A DNA stretch of 64,000 bases. Origin: Pseudomonas reactans (GTDB lineage: Bacteria > Pseudomonadota > Gammaproteobacteria > Pseudomonadales > Pseudomonadaceae). The stretch covers positions 147,754 to 211,753 of the forward strand of contig NZ_JACAPG010000020.1 in the NCBI RefSeq assembly GCF_013385825.1, given 5' to 3'. Numbering within the stretch: position 1 is the first letter of the stretch; every line of letters starts with the position of its first letter. Positions 34,098 to 42,809 of this stretch are shown piece after piece. The notes beneath the pieces were generated by a model. That model saw only the letters and a program-made list of their open reading frames with translations, was not told the origin of the DNA and ran no database searches. The position numbers were made by a program, and so were the translations under genes.

Positions 34098-35246
34098 TCA
34101 AAGCCCCATCTGCTTGCTGATGATTTCATTCATCACTTCGCGGGTGCCGCCACCGATGGACAGGATGCGGTTGTCGCGGTACAGCCGCTCCACCAGGCTG
34201 CCGCGCATATACCCCTGGCCCCCAAGAATCTGCACGGCGTCATAAGTGACGCGGTCGGCGGTGTCAGTGGCAAGGTTCTTGGCCATAGAAATCTCCTTGA
34301 TCACGCTGATACCGGCGGCCATCTTTGCCGCCTGCCGGTAGGTGAATTCCCGTGAGACTTCCACCGCAGTGGCCATCTCCGCCAGACGATGCTTGATCAC
34401 CTGGAATTTGCCGATGGGTTTGCCGAAGGCTTCGCGTTGCGCAGCCCATTCGAGGCTTTCCTCCAGCGCCATCTGCGCCGTCATGTTGGCCATCAATGCC
34501 AGGGCCAGCCGCTCGCTTTGGAAGTTGCCCATGATGCAGGCAAAGCCCATGTTTTCAGCGCCGATCAGGTTGCCGACGGGCACGCGGCAATCGTCGAAGA
34601 ACAATTCAGCGGTGTCCGACGCCCACCAGCCCATTTTCTTCAGGGGCTGGCCGACGGTGAAACCGGGGGTGTCTTTTTCGATCAGCAACAGGCTGATGCC
34701 GGCAAAGCCTGGCCCGCCGGTGCGGACGGCCACGGTATAGAAATCTGCGCGGCTGCCGCTGGTGATGAAGGTCTTGCTGCCGCTGACGCGGTAATGCTCG
34801 CCGTCGCGAATGGCGCGGGTTTGCAGGCTGGCCACATCCGAACCGCCGCCCGGCTCGGTGACCGCCAGGGCGATGATCTTTTCACCGGCCAGGACCTGCG
34901 GCGCCACGCGCTCGCGCACCTCGGGCCGGGCCCATTTGACGATAGGCGGCAAGCCAATATCCAATGAACCCAGTCCCGCGACGACGCCGCCAGAGCCGCA
35001 ACGCATCAATTCTTCGCTGGCCGCGACCTTGGCGAACAGATCGCCTTCATGGCTACCGCCCAACGTTTCCGGGTAGCCGATGCCAAGAATCCCCGCCGCG
35101 CCGGCCTTTAGGTACAGCTCACGGGGAAAGCTCTCCGCCTCCTCCCACTGTTCGATGCCCGGCAGCAGCTCGCGCTCGACGAAGCGACGGACGCTGTCGC
35201 GGACCAATTGGTGGCTGGGGTCGAAGTAGTCCTGGTAGGCAGACAT
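34098..35246 (-). CDS. Acyl-CoA dehydrogenase
   Basis: FAD-dependent acyl-CoA dehydrogenase of 382 residues; oxidises an acyl-CoA at the alpha-beta bond and passes electrons to ETF. Signature pieces are AVTEPGGGSDVASLQTRA (about 131-148), the FAD loop KTFITSGSRAD, QAFGKPIG-like QREAFGKPIGKFQ, and QILGGQGYMRGS near 340-351. The catalytic-base region lies in YRDNRILSIGGGTREVMN. ATG 35246 with GGAG upstream is preferred to a TTG two codons earlier. Chain-length preference cannot be told. Its stop touches the apt stop (convergent). Confidence 0.88.
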   Translation of the reverse strand: MSAYQDYFDPSHQLVRDSVRRFVERELLPGIEQWEEAESFPRELYLKAGAAGILGIGYPETLGGSHEGDLFAKVAASEELMRCGSGGVVAGLGSLDIGLPPIVKWARPEVRERVAPQVLAGEKIIALAVTEPGGGSDVASLQTRAIRDGEHYRVSGSKTFITSGSRADFYTVAVRTGGPGFAGISLLLIEKDTPGFTVGQPLKKMGWWASDTAELFFDDCRVPVGNLIGAENMGFACIMGNFQSERLALALMANMTAQMALEESLEWAAQREAFGKPIGKFQVIKHRLAEMATAVEVSREFTYRQAAKMAAGISVIKEISMAKNLATDTADRVTYDAVQILGGQGYMRGSLVERLYRDNRILSIGGGTREVMNEIISKQMGL

Positions 35247-35314
35247 CGGCAAGCTCCACGGTGAGGTGAAGCGAACTTACCAAGCGCTTGCTTGGTTATC
35301 AAGCCTGGCATTGT

Positions 35315-35391
35315 GTAGGAGCCGGCTTGCCGGCGATAGCATCACCACGGTCTATGCGGAAAACTGCGTCGCCTGCATCGCCGGCTCCTAC
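35315..35391. repeat. REPIN-like pair, GTAGGAGCCGGC type
   Basis: GTAGGAGCCGGCTTGCCGGC at 35315-35334 faces ATCGCCGGCTCCTAC ending at 35391. It is a second REP subtype, distinct from the GAGCGAGC arms seen elsewhere. It lies between recR and the acyl-CoA dehydrogenase gene. Confidence 0.85.
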
Positions 35392-35401
35392 AGGGTCATC
35401 G

Positions 35402-36004
35402 TTAGAGGGCGATGGGTTTTCGGCCTGCGAAGGAATGCGCCAGCGTGCCGCCATCGACCAGCTCCAACTCGCCACCCAACGGCACACCATGGGCAATACG
35501 CGAGGTGATCAGGCCTTTGTTGGTCAGCAATTGCGCGATGTAGTGCGCGGTCGCCTCACCTTCCACCGTCGGGTTGGTGGCCAGGATCACTTCAGTGAAA
35601 GTGCCCTGTTCTTCGATGCGCGCCACCAGTTGCGGAATGCCGATGGCTTCTGGCCCCAAGCCGTCCAGCGGCGACAGGTGACCCTTGAGCACGAAGTAAC
35701 GGCCGCGATAACCGGTCTGCTCCACCGCGTACACATCCATCGGCCCTTCGACAACACATAGCAGTGTGTCGTCGCGACGTGGGTCGGCACATTGCGGGCA
35801 GAGTTCTTCTTCAGTGAGGGTGCGGCACTGGCGGCAGTGGCCGACACCCGTCATGGCCTGGCTCAAGGCCTGGGCCAACCGGGTGCCGCCGCTGCGATCA
35901 CGCTCCAGCAGTTGCAGTGCCATACGCTGGGCGGTTTTCTGGCCTACACCCGGCAAAATGCGCAGGGCGTCGATCAGTTGGCGAATCAGGGGGCTGAAGC
36001 TCAT
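35402..36004 (-). CDS. recR: Recombination mediator RecR
   Basis: Toroidal DNA-clamp protein of 200 residues acting with RecFO to load RecA at gaps. The helix-hairpin-helix LRILPGVGQKTAQRMALQLL lies at about 14-33. The zinc finger is CRQCRTLTEEELCPQC (about 57-72). The Toprim domain starts LLCVVEGPMDVYAVE, and the Walker-B-like TNPTVEGEATAHY follows. ATG 36004 gives the standard length; a longer frame reaches into the neighbouring gap without support. Confidence 0.95.
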   Translation of the reverse strand: MSFSPLIRQLIDALRILPGVGQKTAQRMALQLLERDRSGGTRLAQALSQAMTGVGHCRQCRTLTEEELCPQCADPRRDDTLLCVVEGPMDVYAVEQTGYRGRYFVLKGHLSPLDGLGPEAIGIPQLVARIEEQGTFTEVILATNPTVEGEATAHYIAQLLTNKGLITSRIAHGVPLGGELELVDGGTLAHSFAGRKPIAL

Positions 36005-36062
36005 GGGCGAAGGGTCCGACAAAACAACGAGACGCGGTTTATACCCGCGCCCCGGATAAGCG

Positions 36063-37088
36063 TCAAATGCGCACGACCAACTTGCCGAAGTTGCGCCCTT
36101 CCAACAGACCGATAAAGGCTTCGGGCGCCTGCTCCAGGCCCTCCACCACGTCCTCACGGAACTTGATCTTGCCGTCACGCACCCACGGCGCCATGGCGCT
36201 CTGGAACTCGGGCTGGCGATCGCCGTAATCATCGAACACGATAAAACCCTGGATGCGCACGCGCTTGGTCAGCAACGTGCGTTGCAGGGCCGGCAGCCGG
36301 TCGGGGCCACTGGGCGCTTCATGGGCGTTGTAACCGGCGATCAGCCCGCACAGCGGAATGCGCGCCTTGGGATTGAGCAGCGGCACCACAGCATCGAACA
36401 CCTTGCCGCCGACGTTTTCAAAATAGATGTCGACGCCCTTGAAGCACGCGAGGGCCAAATCATTGGCGAAGGTGGCGCTCTTGTGGTCGATGCAGGCATC
36501 AAAGCCCAACTCGTCCACCACATAGCGGCACTTGTCTGCGCCCCCTGCGATGCCGACCACGCGCAAGCCCTTGAGCTTGGCCACCTGCCCCACCACCGAG
36601 CCGACCGCACCCGACGCTGCGGCGACGACCAGGGTTTCCCCGGCCTTGGGTTGGCCGATGTCCATCAGGCCCATGTAGGCGGTCATGCCCGGCATGCCCA
36701 GCACACCCAGGGCCATTGACGGGCTGGTCAACCCCTTGGGCACCGGCATCAAGTTGCGGCCATCGGAAATGCTGTGGCTCTGCCAACCGGTCGAGCCGAC
36801 AACCAGGTCACCCACTTCAAATTTTGGATTACGCGATTGCTCGATACGGCTGACAGCCCCACCGGTCATCACTTCGTCGATTTCCACCGGCGCTGCGTAG
36901 GACGGTGCGTCGCTCATGCGTCCGCGCATATAAGGGTCCAAGGACAGGTACAACGTCTTCAGCAGGACCTGGCCGTCTGCCAACTCCGGCAGATTCACGC
37001 GCTCCAGGCGAAAGTTTTCCGGAGTCGGTGCGCCTTGGGGGCGTGAGACCAGGACAATGCGCTGGTTCAGGGTCGGTTCTTGAGGCAT
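36063..37088 (-). CDS. NADP-dependent zinc-free oxidoreductase, CurA/leukotriene B4 12-hydroxydehydrogenase family
   Basis: Medium-chain reductase of 341 residues without catalytic zinc ligands. The N-terminal half has YLSLDPYMRGRMSD, typical of the PTGR/CurA group. The cofactor loop is AAASGAVGSVVGQVAKLKG (about 155-173), followed by GIAGGADKCRYV for NADPH 2'-phosphate. Likely reduces alpha,beta-unsaturated carbonyls; the substrate is unknown. ATG 37088 with GGAG upstream. It separates recR from ybaB, which are adjacent in many bacteria, so it is probably an insertion into the dnaX-ybaB-recR cluster. Confidence 0.85.
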   Translation of the reverse strand: MPQEPTLNQRIVLVSRPQGAPTPENFRLERVNLPELADGQVLLKTLYLSLDPYMRGRMSDAPSYAAPVEIDEVMTGGAVSRIEQSRNPKFEVGDLVVGSTGWQSHSISDGRNLMPVPKGLTSPSMALGVLGMPGMTAYMGLMDIGQPKAGETLVVAAASGAVGSVVGQVAKLKGLRVVGIAGGADKCRYVVDELGFDACIDHKSATFANDLALACFKGVDIYFENVGGKVFDAVVPLLNPKARIPLCGLIAGYNAHEAPSGPDRLPALQRTLLTKRVRIQGFIVFDDYGDRQPEFQSAMAPWVRDGKIKFREDVVEGLEQAPEAFIGLLEGRNFGKLVVRI

Positions 37089-37169
37089 GAAGGGGCTCCT
37101 TTATCGAATCCATCGGTATAGGGTGCAGACCATGCGTGCCGTGCCAGGGTTCGATCAGATTTGGCACAA

Positions 37170-37199
37170 ACAAAAATGCCAGGCACAAGGCCTGGCATT
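37170..37199 (-). terminator. Rho-independent terminator after dnaX-ybaB
   Basis: AATGCCAGGC (37175-37184) pairs with GCCTGGCATT (37190-37199) around a 5-base loop. Read on the minus strand the stem is followed by TTTTTG. It ends the dnaX-ybaB transcript 23 bases after the ybaB stop. Confidence 0.8.
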
Positions 37200-37222
37200 G
37201 GAGTCTAGCCAAAACTACCGGA

Positions 37223-37561
37223 TCAGAACGGCAGCTTCATGCCCGGTGGCAATTGCATACCAGCGGTCACGCCACCCATTTTTTCCTGGCTGTTGGCTTC
37301 GATCTTGCGCACGGCGTCGTTGACGGCCGCGGCGAACAAGGCTTCGAGCATTTCCAGGTCATCTTCACCAACGCCTGGCAGCACGCTTGGGTCGATGCTC
37401 ACGCGCTTGATGTCGTGACGACCGGTCATCACCACGCTGACCATATCGCCACCGGCTTTACCGGTGACTTCGGCGTTGGCCAGTTCTTCCTGCATCTTGG
37501 CCATCTTTTCCTGCATCTGCTGCGCCTGCTTCATCAGGCCGGCCATGCCACCTTTCATCAT
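37223..37561 (-). CDS. ybaB: YbaB/EbfC nucleoid-associated protein
   Basis: DNA-binding protein of 112 residues that forms tweezer-like dimers. The N-terminal helix [20 protein letters not shown] is Met/Gln-rich as in the family, followed by [20 protein letters not shown] and [19 protein letters not shown]. Two adjacent ATG codons (37561, 37558) lie after GAGGTGA. Next to dnaX, its conserved neighbour. Confidence 0.92.
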
Positions 37562-37605
37562 GGGAATCACCTCAAAAGTACGTGGATCAAGTTAGTAGCC
37601 CGGTG

Positions 37606-39660
37606 TCAGGACGCCTGGGGCACCGGGGCTTCGACAGGTTCAATAGTATCGTGACGGACGACCGCACCGAACTGTTGCATCATTTGCTGGATGAGCGGAT
37701 CACCGTGGATCGAGTCCTCGGCCTCACGCTGGCGGTTGATACGCCGGCGGGTCGCGGCCTGGGCCGGGGTTTCCTGCTCCGGCTTGATCAGCTCGATGGT
37801 AATGGTCAGCGTACGCTCATGGTACTGGTTGAGTGCGTCATTCAGACGACGTTGCTGGGTTGCGTTGAACAGGGCGCTGTGGGCCGGGTCCAGGTGCAAC
37901 AACCAGTGATCGCCGTCAATGGAAATCAGGGTGCAGTTGGCGGCGATGCTACCGGTCATGCCGGAAATCGGCAGCTTCGGAAACAATTCCAGCCATTGCA
38001 AGGCCAGGCCAGTGGCCGGCGCGGCAGCGGGTTCCGCCTCGGGTTCAGGGGCCGGCTCGGCGGTGTGTTCGCTGGCCAGGTCGTCCAGGTAGCTGTAAGC
38101 CGAATCCGTGTCTGGTTCAATGTAGTCCTCGTCCAACGGCGGCTCGTCGTCGAGGTCGATGCCCGGCGTGGCGGCTTCCACCTGGGCCACAGTCGGCTCG
38201 GGAACCGGCGCGGACACCCATTCAGGCGCGTCCGGCACCACACTGTCCGGGGTCGGCGTGGGCATCGGGGTCAGCTCGGGCTGCTCGGCGGTGGTTTCCA
38301 GCACGGGCTCCACGGCGGGCGCTTGCTCGACTTCGACTTCAGCGTCTACCGGGTCATTCCAAGGCAGGTCTACGACCGGTTCAGGTTCGACAATGGGTTC
38401 CGGCTCGGGCACCGGCGCAGCGACCACAGGCTCAGGCTCGGGCACCGGAGCGGCCGGCGCAGGCGCAGCAACCACTGGCGCGACAACCGCTGCGCCAGCC
38501 ACTGGTTTGGCGGAATCAACTGTGGCCTGGCTGATCCCCACTGGCTTTAGCGGCTGTCTCGGCGCATCGGCCGAATCGGCGGGCCGGAACGCCAGCATCC
38601 GCAGCAGCACCATTTCAAAGCCACCACGCGGGTCGGGGGCCAGGGGCAGGTCGCGGCGGCCGATCAGGCCCATCTGGTAGTAGAACTGCACATCTTCGGC
38701 CGGCAACGCCTGGGCCAGGGCCAACACACGGTCGCGGTCGCCATGGCCGTTGTCGACACCCTCAGGCAGGGCCTGGGCGATGGCAACGCGGTGCAACACA
38801 TTGAGGATTTCCGAGAGCACGCCATTCCAGTCCGGGCCTTGCTCCGACAGGTGACGCACGGCTTCGAGCAACGCCTTGGCGTCGCCTTCGATCAGCGCAT
38901 GCAGCACGTCGAATACCTGGCCGTGGTCGAGGGTGCCAAGCATGGCGCGCACGTCGGCGGCCATGACCTTGCCTTCGCCAAAGGCGATGGCCTGGTCGGT
39001 GAGGCTCATGGCATCACGCATCGAGCCATCGGCAGCGCGGCCGAGCAGCCACAGCGCGTCGTCTTCGAACGGTACGTTCTCGACACCCAGCACGTGGGTC
39101 AAATGCTCAACCACCCGCTCAGGGGTCATGTTTTTCAGGGAGAACTGCAAGCACCGCGACAGAATCGTTGCAGGAAGTTTCTGCGGGTCGGTGGTGGCCA
39201 GGATGAATTTGACGTAGGGAGGCGGCTCTTCCAGGGTTTTCAACAGGGCGTTGAAGGAATGGCTGGAGAGCATGTGCACTTCGTCGATCAGGTAGACCTT
39301 GAAGCGGCCACGGCTCGGCGCGTACTGCACGTTGTCGAGCAGCTCGCGGGTGTCTTCGACCTTGGTACGGCTCGCGGCGTCGATCTCGATCAGGTCGACA
39401 AAGCGCCCTTCGTCGATCTCTTTGCACACCGAGCAGGTGCCACAGGGCGTGGAAGTGATACCAGTTTCACAGTTCAGGCATTTGGCGATGATGCGCGCAA
39501 TGGTGGTCTTGCCCACCCCCCGCGTACCGGTGAACAGGTAGGCGTGGTGCAGCCGCTGGCTATCCAAGGCATTGATCAGAGCCTTGAGCACATGGGTCTG
39601 GCCGACCATTTCGCGGAACGAGCGCGGACGCCATTTACGTGCAAGAACCTGATAACTCAT
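37606..39660 (-). CDS. dnaX: DNA polymerase III subunits gamma/tau
   Basis: Clamp-loader ATPase of 684 residues. The AAA+ domain has Walker A GTRGVGKTT (about 44-52), zinc cysteines in CLNCETGITSTPCGTCSVC (about 64-82), Walker B LIDEVHML (about 123-130) and the arginine finger in ILSRC. A long Pro/Ala/Glu-rich linker (about 395-560) precedes the tau C-terminal domain that binds DnaB and the polymerase core. ATG 39660 gives the normal MSYQVLARKWRPRSF start. No A-AAA-AAG slippery heptamer was found, so production of a short gamma form by frameshifting is not evident. Confidence 0.95.
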   Translation of the reverse strand: MSYQVLARKWRPRSFREMVGQTHVLKALINALDSQRLHHAYLFTGTRGVGKTTIARIIAKCLNCETGITSTPCGTCSVCKEIDEGRFVDLIEIDAASRTKVEDTRELLDNVQYAPSRGRFKVYLIDEVHMLSSHSFNALLKTLEEPPPYVKFILATTDPQKLPATILSRCLQFSLKNMTPERVVEHLTHVLGVENVPFEDDALWLLGRAADGSMRDAMSLTDQAIAFGEGKVMAADVRAMLGTLDHGQVFDVLHALIEGDAKALLEAVRHLSEQGPDWNGVLSEILNVLHRVAIAQALPEGVDNGHGDRDRVLALAQALPAEDVQFYYQMGLIGRRDLPLAPDPRGGFEMVLLRMLAFRPADSADAPRQPLKPVGISQATVDSAKPVAGAAVVAPVVAAPAPAAPVPEPEPVVAAPVPEPEPIVEPEPVVDLPWNDPVDAEVEVEQAPAVEPVLETTAEQPELTPMPTPTPDSVVPDAPEWVSAPVPEPTVAQVEAATPGIDLDDEPPLDEDYIEPDTDSAYSYLDDLASEHTAEPAPEPEAEPAAAPATGLALQWLELFPKLPISGMTGSIAANCTLISIDGDHWLLHLDPAHSALFNATQQRRLNDALNQYHERTLTITIELIKPEQETPAQAATRRRINRQREAEDSIHGDPLIQQMMQQFGAVVRHDTIEPVEAPVPQAS

Positions 39661-39793
39661 CGAAAACCGTCGCAACTGGGAAACAGAAGCCGGTAATGCT
39701 AGCGGAGCAAGGGGGAAATTGCATCCGGCACGCTTGCCTAATCTGACTAAGCTCATGTGACTGGCCCCGAAAAGGCCTGAACCCGGAGAGCTT

Positions 39794-40543
39794 ATGCGCG
39801 CAGTCCTGGGCGTTTTATGGATGATTGCCACGACCAGCCTTGCAGCGCCCGCACCGCTGCGCTTCTCGGTTTCCGACAGTTGGGCGATGCCCATGGTCCA
39901 ACTGGAGGACGGCCGGCCTACCCAGGGCATTTTGTATGACGTGATGTTAAGCCTGGCCACCCAGGTCGGCCACCCTGCGCAATTCCATGTACTGGCCCGG
40001 GCGCGCATCTCCAGCGCCATGGAACACGGTGATATCGATGTGCGCTGTTATGTCACCCAGGCCTGGGTCGACGACCAGTCCGGCGACTACACCTGGAGCG
40101 TGCCACTGATGGTGCAGCGCAACCTGTTGGTCAGCACCCACATCCCCCCGCAGCCCATACACATCGACACGCTCGCGCCACAAGCCATCGGCACCGTGCT
40201 CAATTACCGCTACACCACCTTGGACCCGCTGTTTGCCAGCGGCCAGCTCAGCCGCGACGACGCGCGCAGCGAAGAGCAGGTGCTGCACAAACTGGTGGCC
40301 GGGCGTTTCAAGTTCGCGGTGATCAATGAATGGATACTCGATCGCTTCAATCAGCGCATGCCGGTGGGCAAACGCCTGCACAAGGTGGCGGTGATCGATG
40401 AACAGAACCTGGGCTGCACCGTACGCAATGACCCGAAACTGCCGGTGCAGTTGATCCTGCGCACCTTGTTGCGGATGAAGATGTCGGGCGAGATCGACCA
40501 GATCATCCAGCTCTACACCGGTGAGACTCCTGACAGGAACTGA
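39794..40543 (+). CDS. Periplasmic amino-acid-type solute-binding protein
   Basis: Secreted protein of 249 residues of the SBP family 3 type, without transporter genes beside it. A short signal sequence ends near residue 18 (IATTSLAAPAP). LRFSVSDSWAMPMVQLEDGR starts the first lobe. The second half has KLVAGRFKFAVINEWILDRF, a usual ligand-lobe pattern, and the end holds LRMKMSGEIDQIIQLYTG. Orphan members in Pseudomonas may act as sensors or as scavenging receptors. ATG 39794 after GGAGAG. Divergent from dnaX. Confidence 0.78.
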   Translation: MRAVLGVLWMIATTSLAAPAPLRFSVSDSWAMPMVQLEDGRPTQGILYDVMLSLATQVGHPAQFHVLARARISSAMEHGDIDVRCYVTQAWVDDQSGDYTWSVPLMVQRNLLVSTHIPPQPIHIDTLAPQAIGTVLNYRYTTLDPLFASGQLSRDDARSEEQVLHKLVAGRFKFAVINEWILDRFNQRMPVGKRLHKVAVIDEQNLGCTVRNDPKLPVQLILRTLLRMKMSGEIDQIIQLYTGETPDRN

Positions 40544-40598
40544 CAGCACCGCCTTATAGACTCGGCTCCCTCACCACACGCGCTTCCAAGGAGCCCGC

Positions 40599-40970
40599 AT
40601 GCACACCATCGCCCATTACTTTTTGCTCTACGTCGACAGCCCGGCCACCAGCGCCAACTTCTATAGCCGCCTGCTGGACAAGCCGCCGGTGGAACTCAAC
40701 CCGACGTTCGCCCTGTTCATTCTCGACAATGGCGTGAAGCTGGGACTGTGGTCACGCCATACCGTGCAACCGGCAGCGCAGCTCACGGGCGGTGGCGGTG
40801 AAGTGGGGTTGTCCCTGGCCGACAAGGCCGCCGTGGATGCCCTGCACGACCTGTGGGTAGAGCGCGGCGCGACGATCATTCAGTCACCGACCACCCTGGA
40901 TTTCGGCTACACCTTCGTCGCCGAGGACCTCGACGGCCACCGCCTGCGCGCGTTTTGCCTGAGCGACTGA
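40599..40970 (+). CDS. VOC-family (glyoxalase/phenazine-resistance-like) protein
   Basis: A 123-residue single-domain vicinal oxygen chelate protein. HYFLLYVDSPATSANFYSRL (about 6-25) is the first beta-alpha-beta half; YTFVAEDLDGHRLRAFCLSD closes the second. It most resembles the phenazine-antibiotic-resistance EhpR type, which binds rather than degrades its ligand. ATG 40599 follows AAGGAG. Its last 87 bases overlap the 3' end of the convergent transporter gene. Confidence 0.82.
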   Translation: MHTIAHYFLLYVDSPATSANFYSRLLDKPPVELNPTFALFILDNGVKLGLWSRHTVQPAAQLTGGGGEVGLSLADKAAVDALHDLWVERGATIIQSPTTLDFGYTFVAEDLDGHRLRAFCLSD

Positions 40971-41843
40971 CCGCCAGCGCCCTTCCAGGCTGATGGCAGC
41001 CACGCTGGCCAACACGATCACACCGCCCAGCACCACTTGCAGGGCGATGTGCTCACCCAGCAGCGTCGCCGCCATCGTCATGGCCACGGGCGGGATCAGG
41101 TACATCGCCACTGAGGCACGGCTGACCTCGACATGTTTCAACACATAACCCCAGGCCAGGTACGCCAGGGCACTGGGGAAGATCCCGAGCACCAGCACCG
41201 CGAGGTTTTCCGGCAATGGCGCCTGCATCACGGCAGCGGGCAGGCCCGGTAGATTCACGCAGAGCATCAAGGTGCCCGCCCACACCATGTAGCACGCCAT
41301 CGTCAGCGGGCTATAGCGATGGGCGTAGTGTTTCTGGATGGCGAAGTACAGGCTCCACGACACGGCCGCGAGCAGAATCAACAGGCCGCGCGGGTCGATA
41401 TCGCCCACGCTATGATCACCCCAGATCACCACCAGCACACCCAGCAGGCCGAGCAACACACAGCTCCAGCGCCAGAGGCTGACCCGTTCCTTCAAGCAGA
41501 AAAACGCGATCAATACGCTGAACAATGGCGCCGATTGCGCAAGCACGCTGGACGCCGCCGCCGTCACGAATTGCTGTCCGTGATTCAGGCTGGTGTGATG
41601 CAGGAACACCCCGAAAAAACTCAACACCAGCAGCCACGGCAGATCCCGCATACGTGGCCGACCAATGCCCATCACCAGCGCCACACCGGCCATGAACACC
41701 GAGGCGATCAAGAACCGCAGCAACGCCAGTTGGCCAGGGCTGTAGCTGTGCAGCCCCATGTGCACGCCAATCGGCGAATAGGCCCAACAGAGGATGACGC
41801 TGGCGATGACTAGCGTAAGCTTCAGGGGTGACGGGGTGTTCAT
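40884..41843 (-). CDS. EamA/DMT-family transporter
   Basis: Inner-membrane exporter of 319 residues with two EamA repeats and about ten helices. It starts MNTPSPLKLTLVIASVILCW; the second repeat begins near DPRGLLILLAAVSWSLYFAI. GHPFYR-like GIGRPRMRDLPWLLVLSFFG links the helices. ATG 41843 is chosen, with ATG 41852 an alternative; the frame open to 41906 approaches the regulator start. The hydrophilic last 25 residues are antisense to the VOC gene. Divergent from the LysR gene, which likely controls it. Substrate unknown. Confidence 0.85.
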   Translation of the reverse strand: MNTPSPLKLTLVIASVILCWAYSPIGVHMGLHSYSPGQLALLRFLIASVFMAGVALVMGIGRPRMRDLPWLLVLSFFGVFLHHTSLNHGQQFVTAAASSVLAQSAPLFSVLIAFFCLKERVSLWRWSCVLLGLLGVLVVIWGDHSVGDIDPRGLLILLAAVSWSLYFAIQKHYAHRYSPLTMACYMVWAGTLMLCVNLPGLPAAVMQAPLPENLAVLVLGIFPSALAYLAWGYVLKHVEVSRASVAMYLIPPVAMTMAATLLGEHIALQVVLGGVIVLASVAAISLEGRWRSVAQAKRAQAVAVEVLGDEGVAEIQGGR

Positions 41844-41945
41844 CGACGGCATCCGAAAACTGAGAAGGAATGCCGTCAGTCTTGGCCCGCACAAGGCGTA
41901 GGACAATTAACCGTTTCTGACTTCTGAAATCACTGGAACTGAGCA

Positions 41946-42809
41946 ATGGAACTGGCCCAACTGAAAATGGTGCGAGCCGTGGCGCAAACCGGCAGCGTGG
42001 CCCAGGCCGCCGTGCAACTGCATTGCGTGCCGTCCAACATCACCACGCGCATCAAGCAACTGGAAAGCGAGTTGGGCACGCCGCTGTTCATCCGCGCCGG
42101 GCGTGGGCTGACGATCAGCGCGGCGGGGGAGATTTTCCTCGAATACTGCGAACGTATCCTGGCCCTGGTGGACGAATCCAAACGCGCCGTGGACGCCAAC
42201 GCCATTCCCCGCGGCACCTTGCGCATCGGCGCGGTGGAGTCCAGCGCCAGTGGCCGTCTGCCGCCGCTGCTGGCGGAATATCACCGACGCTACCCGGATG
42301 TCAGCCTGGAACTGGTGACCGGCGCCTGGGGCGAGTTGCTCGATGACCTGCAACACCATCGCCTGGATGTCGCGCTGGTGGCCGCCGGCAACAAACGCGC
42401 AAAGCTCGAACACAGCGTGGTCTACAGCGAGCGCCTGGTGCTGATCGCCAGCGCCTCCAGCGAACCGATCCGCAGCGCTGAAGACCTGGCCGGCCGTACT
42501 CTGCTGGTGTGGCCCCCCGGCTGCCCCTATCGGGCAGCGCTGGAGAACTGGGTCAAGCCCCATGCCTTCAAGCCGACCATCGCCAGCTATGCCAGTTGGG
42601 GCACGATCATTGGTTGCGTGAGTGCCGGGATTGGCGTGGCGCTGGCGCCGGAAGGCATCCTGGCCCGCTATGAGCAGGCCAATCAGTTGGCGTCGTACCG
42701 GTTCGAAGAACTGCAGGCGGTGGACAACCTGCTGTTCTGGCACAAGGACGCCCAGCGGCATCTGGCGCGGGATGCGTTTGCCGGGTTGTTGCGTGAAACC
42801 TTTGGCTGA
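41946..42809 (+). CDS. LysR-type transcriptional regulator
   Basis: Regulator of 287 residues. The N-terminal winged helix has LKMVRAVAQTGSVAQAAVQL and the recognition helix PSNITTRIKQLESELGTPLF, ending with ISAAGEIFL. The substrate-binding domain spans about 88-287 (LRIGAVESSASGRLPPLLAE). Divergent arrangement with the EamA transporter gene at 102 bases is the standard LysR-target layout; effector unknown. ATG 41946 gives the usual MELAQLK start. Confidence 0.9.
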   Translation: MELAQLKMVRAVAQTGSVAQAAVQLHCVPSNITTRIKQLESELGTPLFIRAGRGLTISAAGEIFLEYCERILALVDESKRAVDANAIPRGTLRIGAVESSASGRLPPLLAEYHRRYPDVSLELVTGAWGELLDDLQHHRLDVALVAAGNKRAKLEHSVVYSERLVLIASASSEPIRSAEDLAGRTLLVWPPGCPYRAALENWVKPHAFKPTIASYASWGTIIGCVSAGIGVALAPEGILARYEQANQLASYRFEELQAVDNLLFWHKDAQRHLARDAFAGLLRETFG

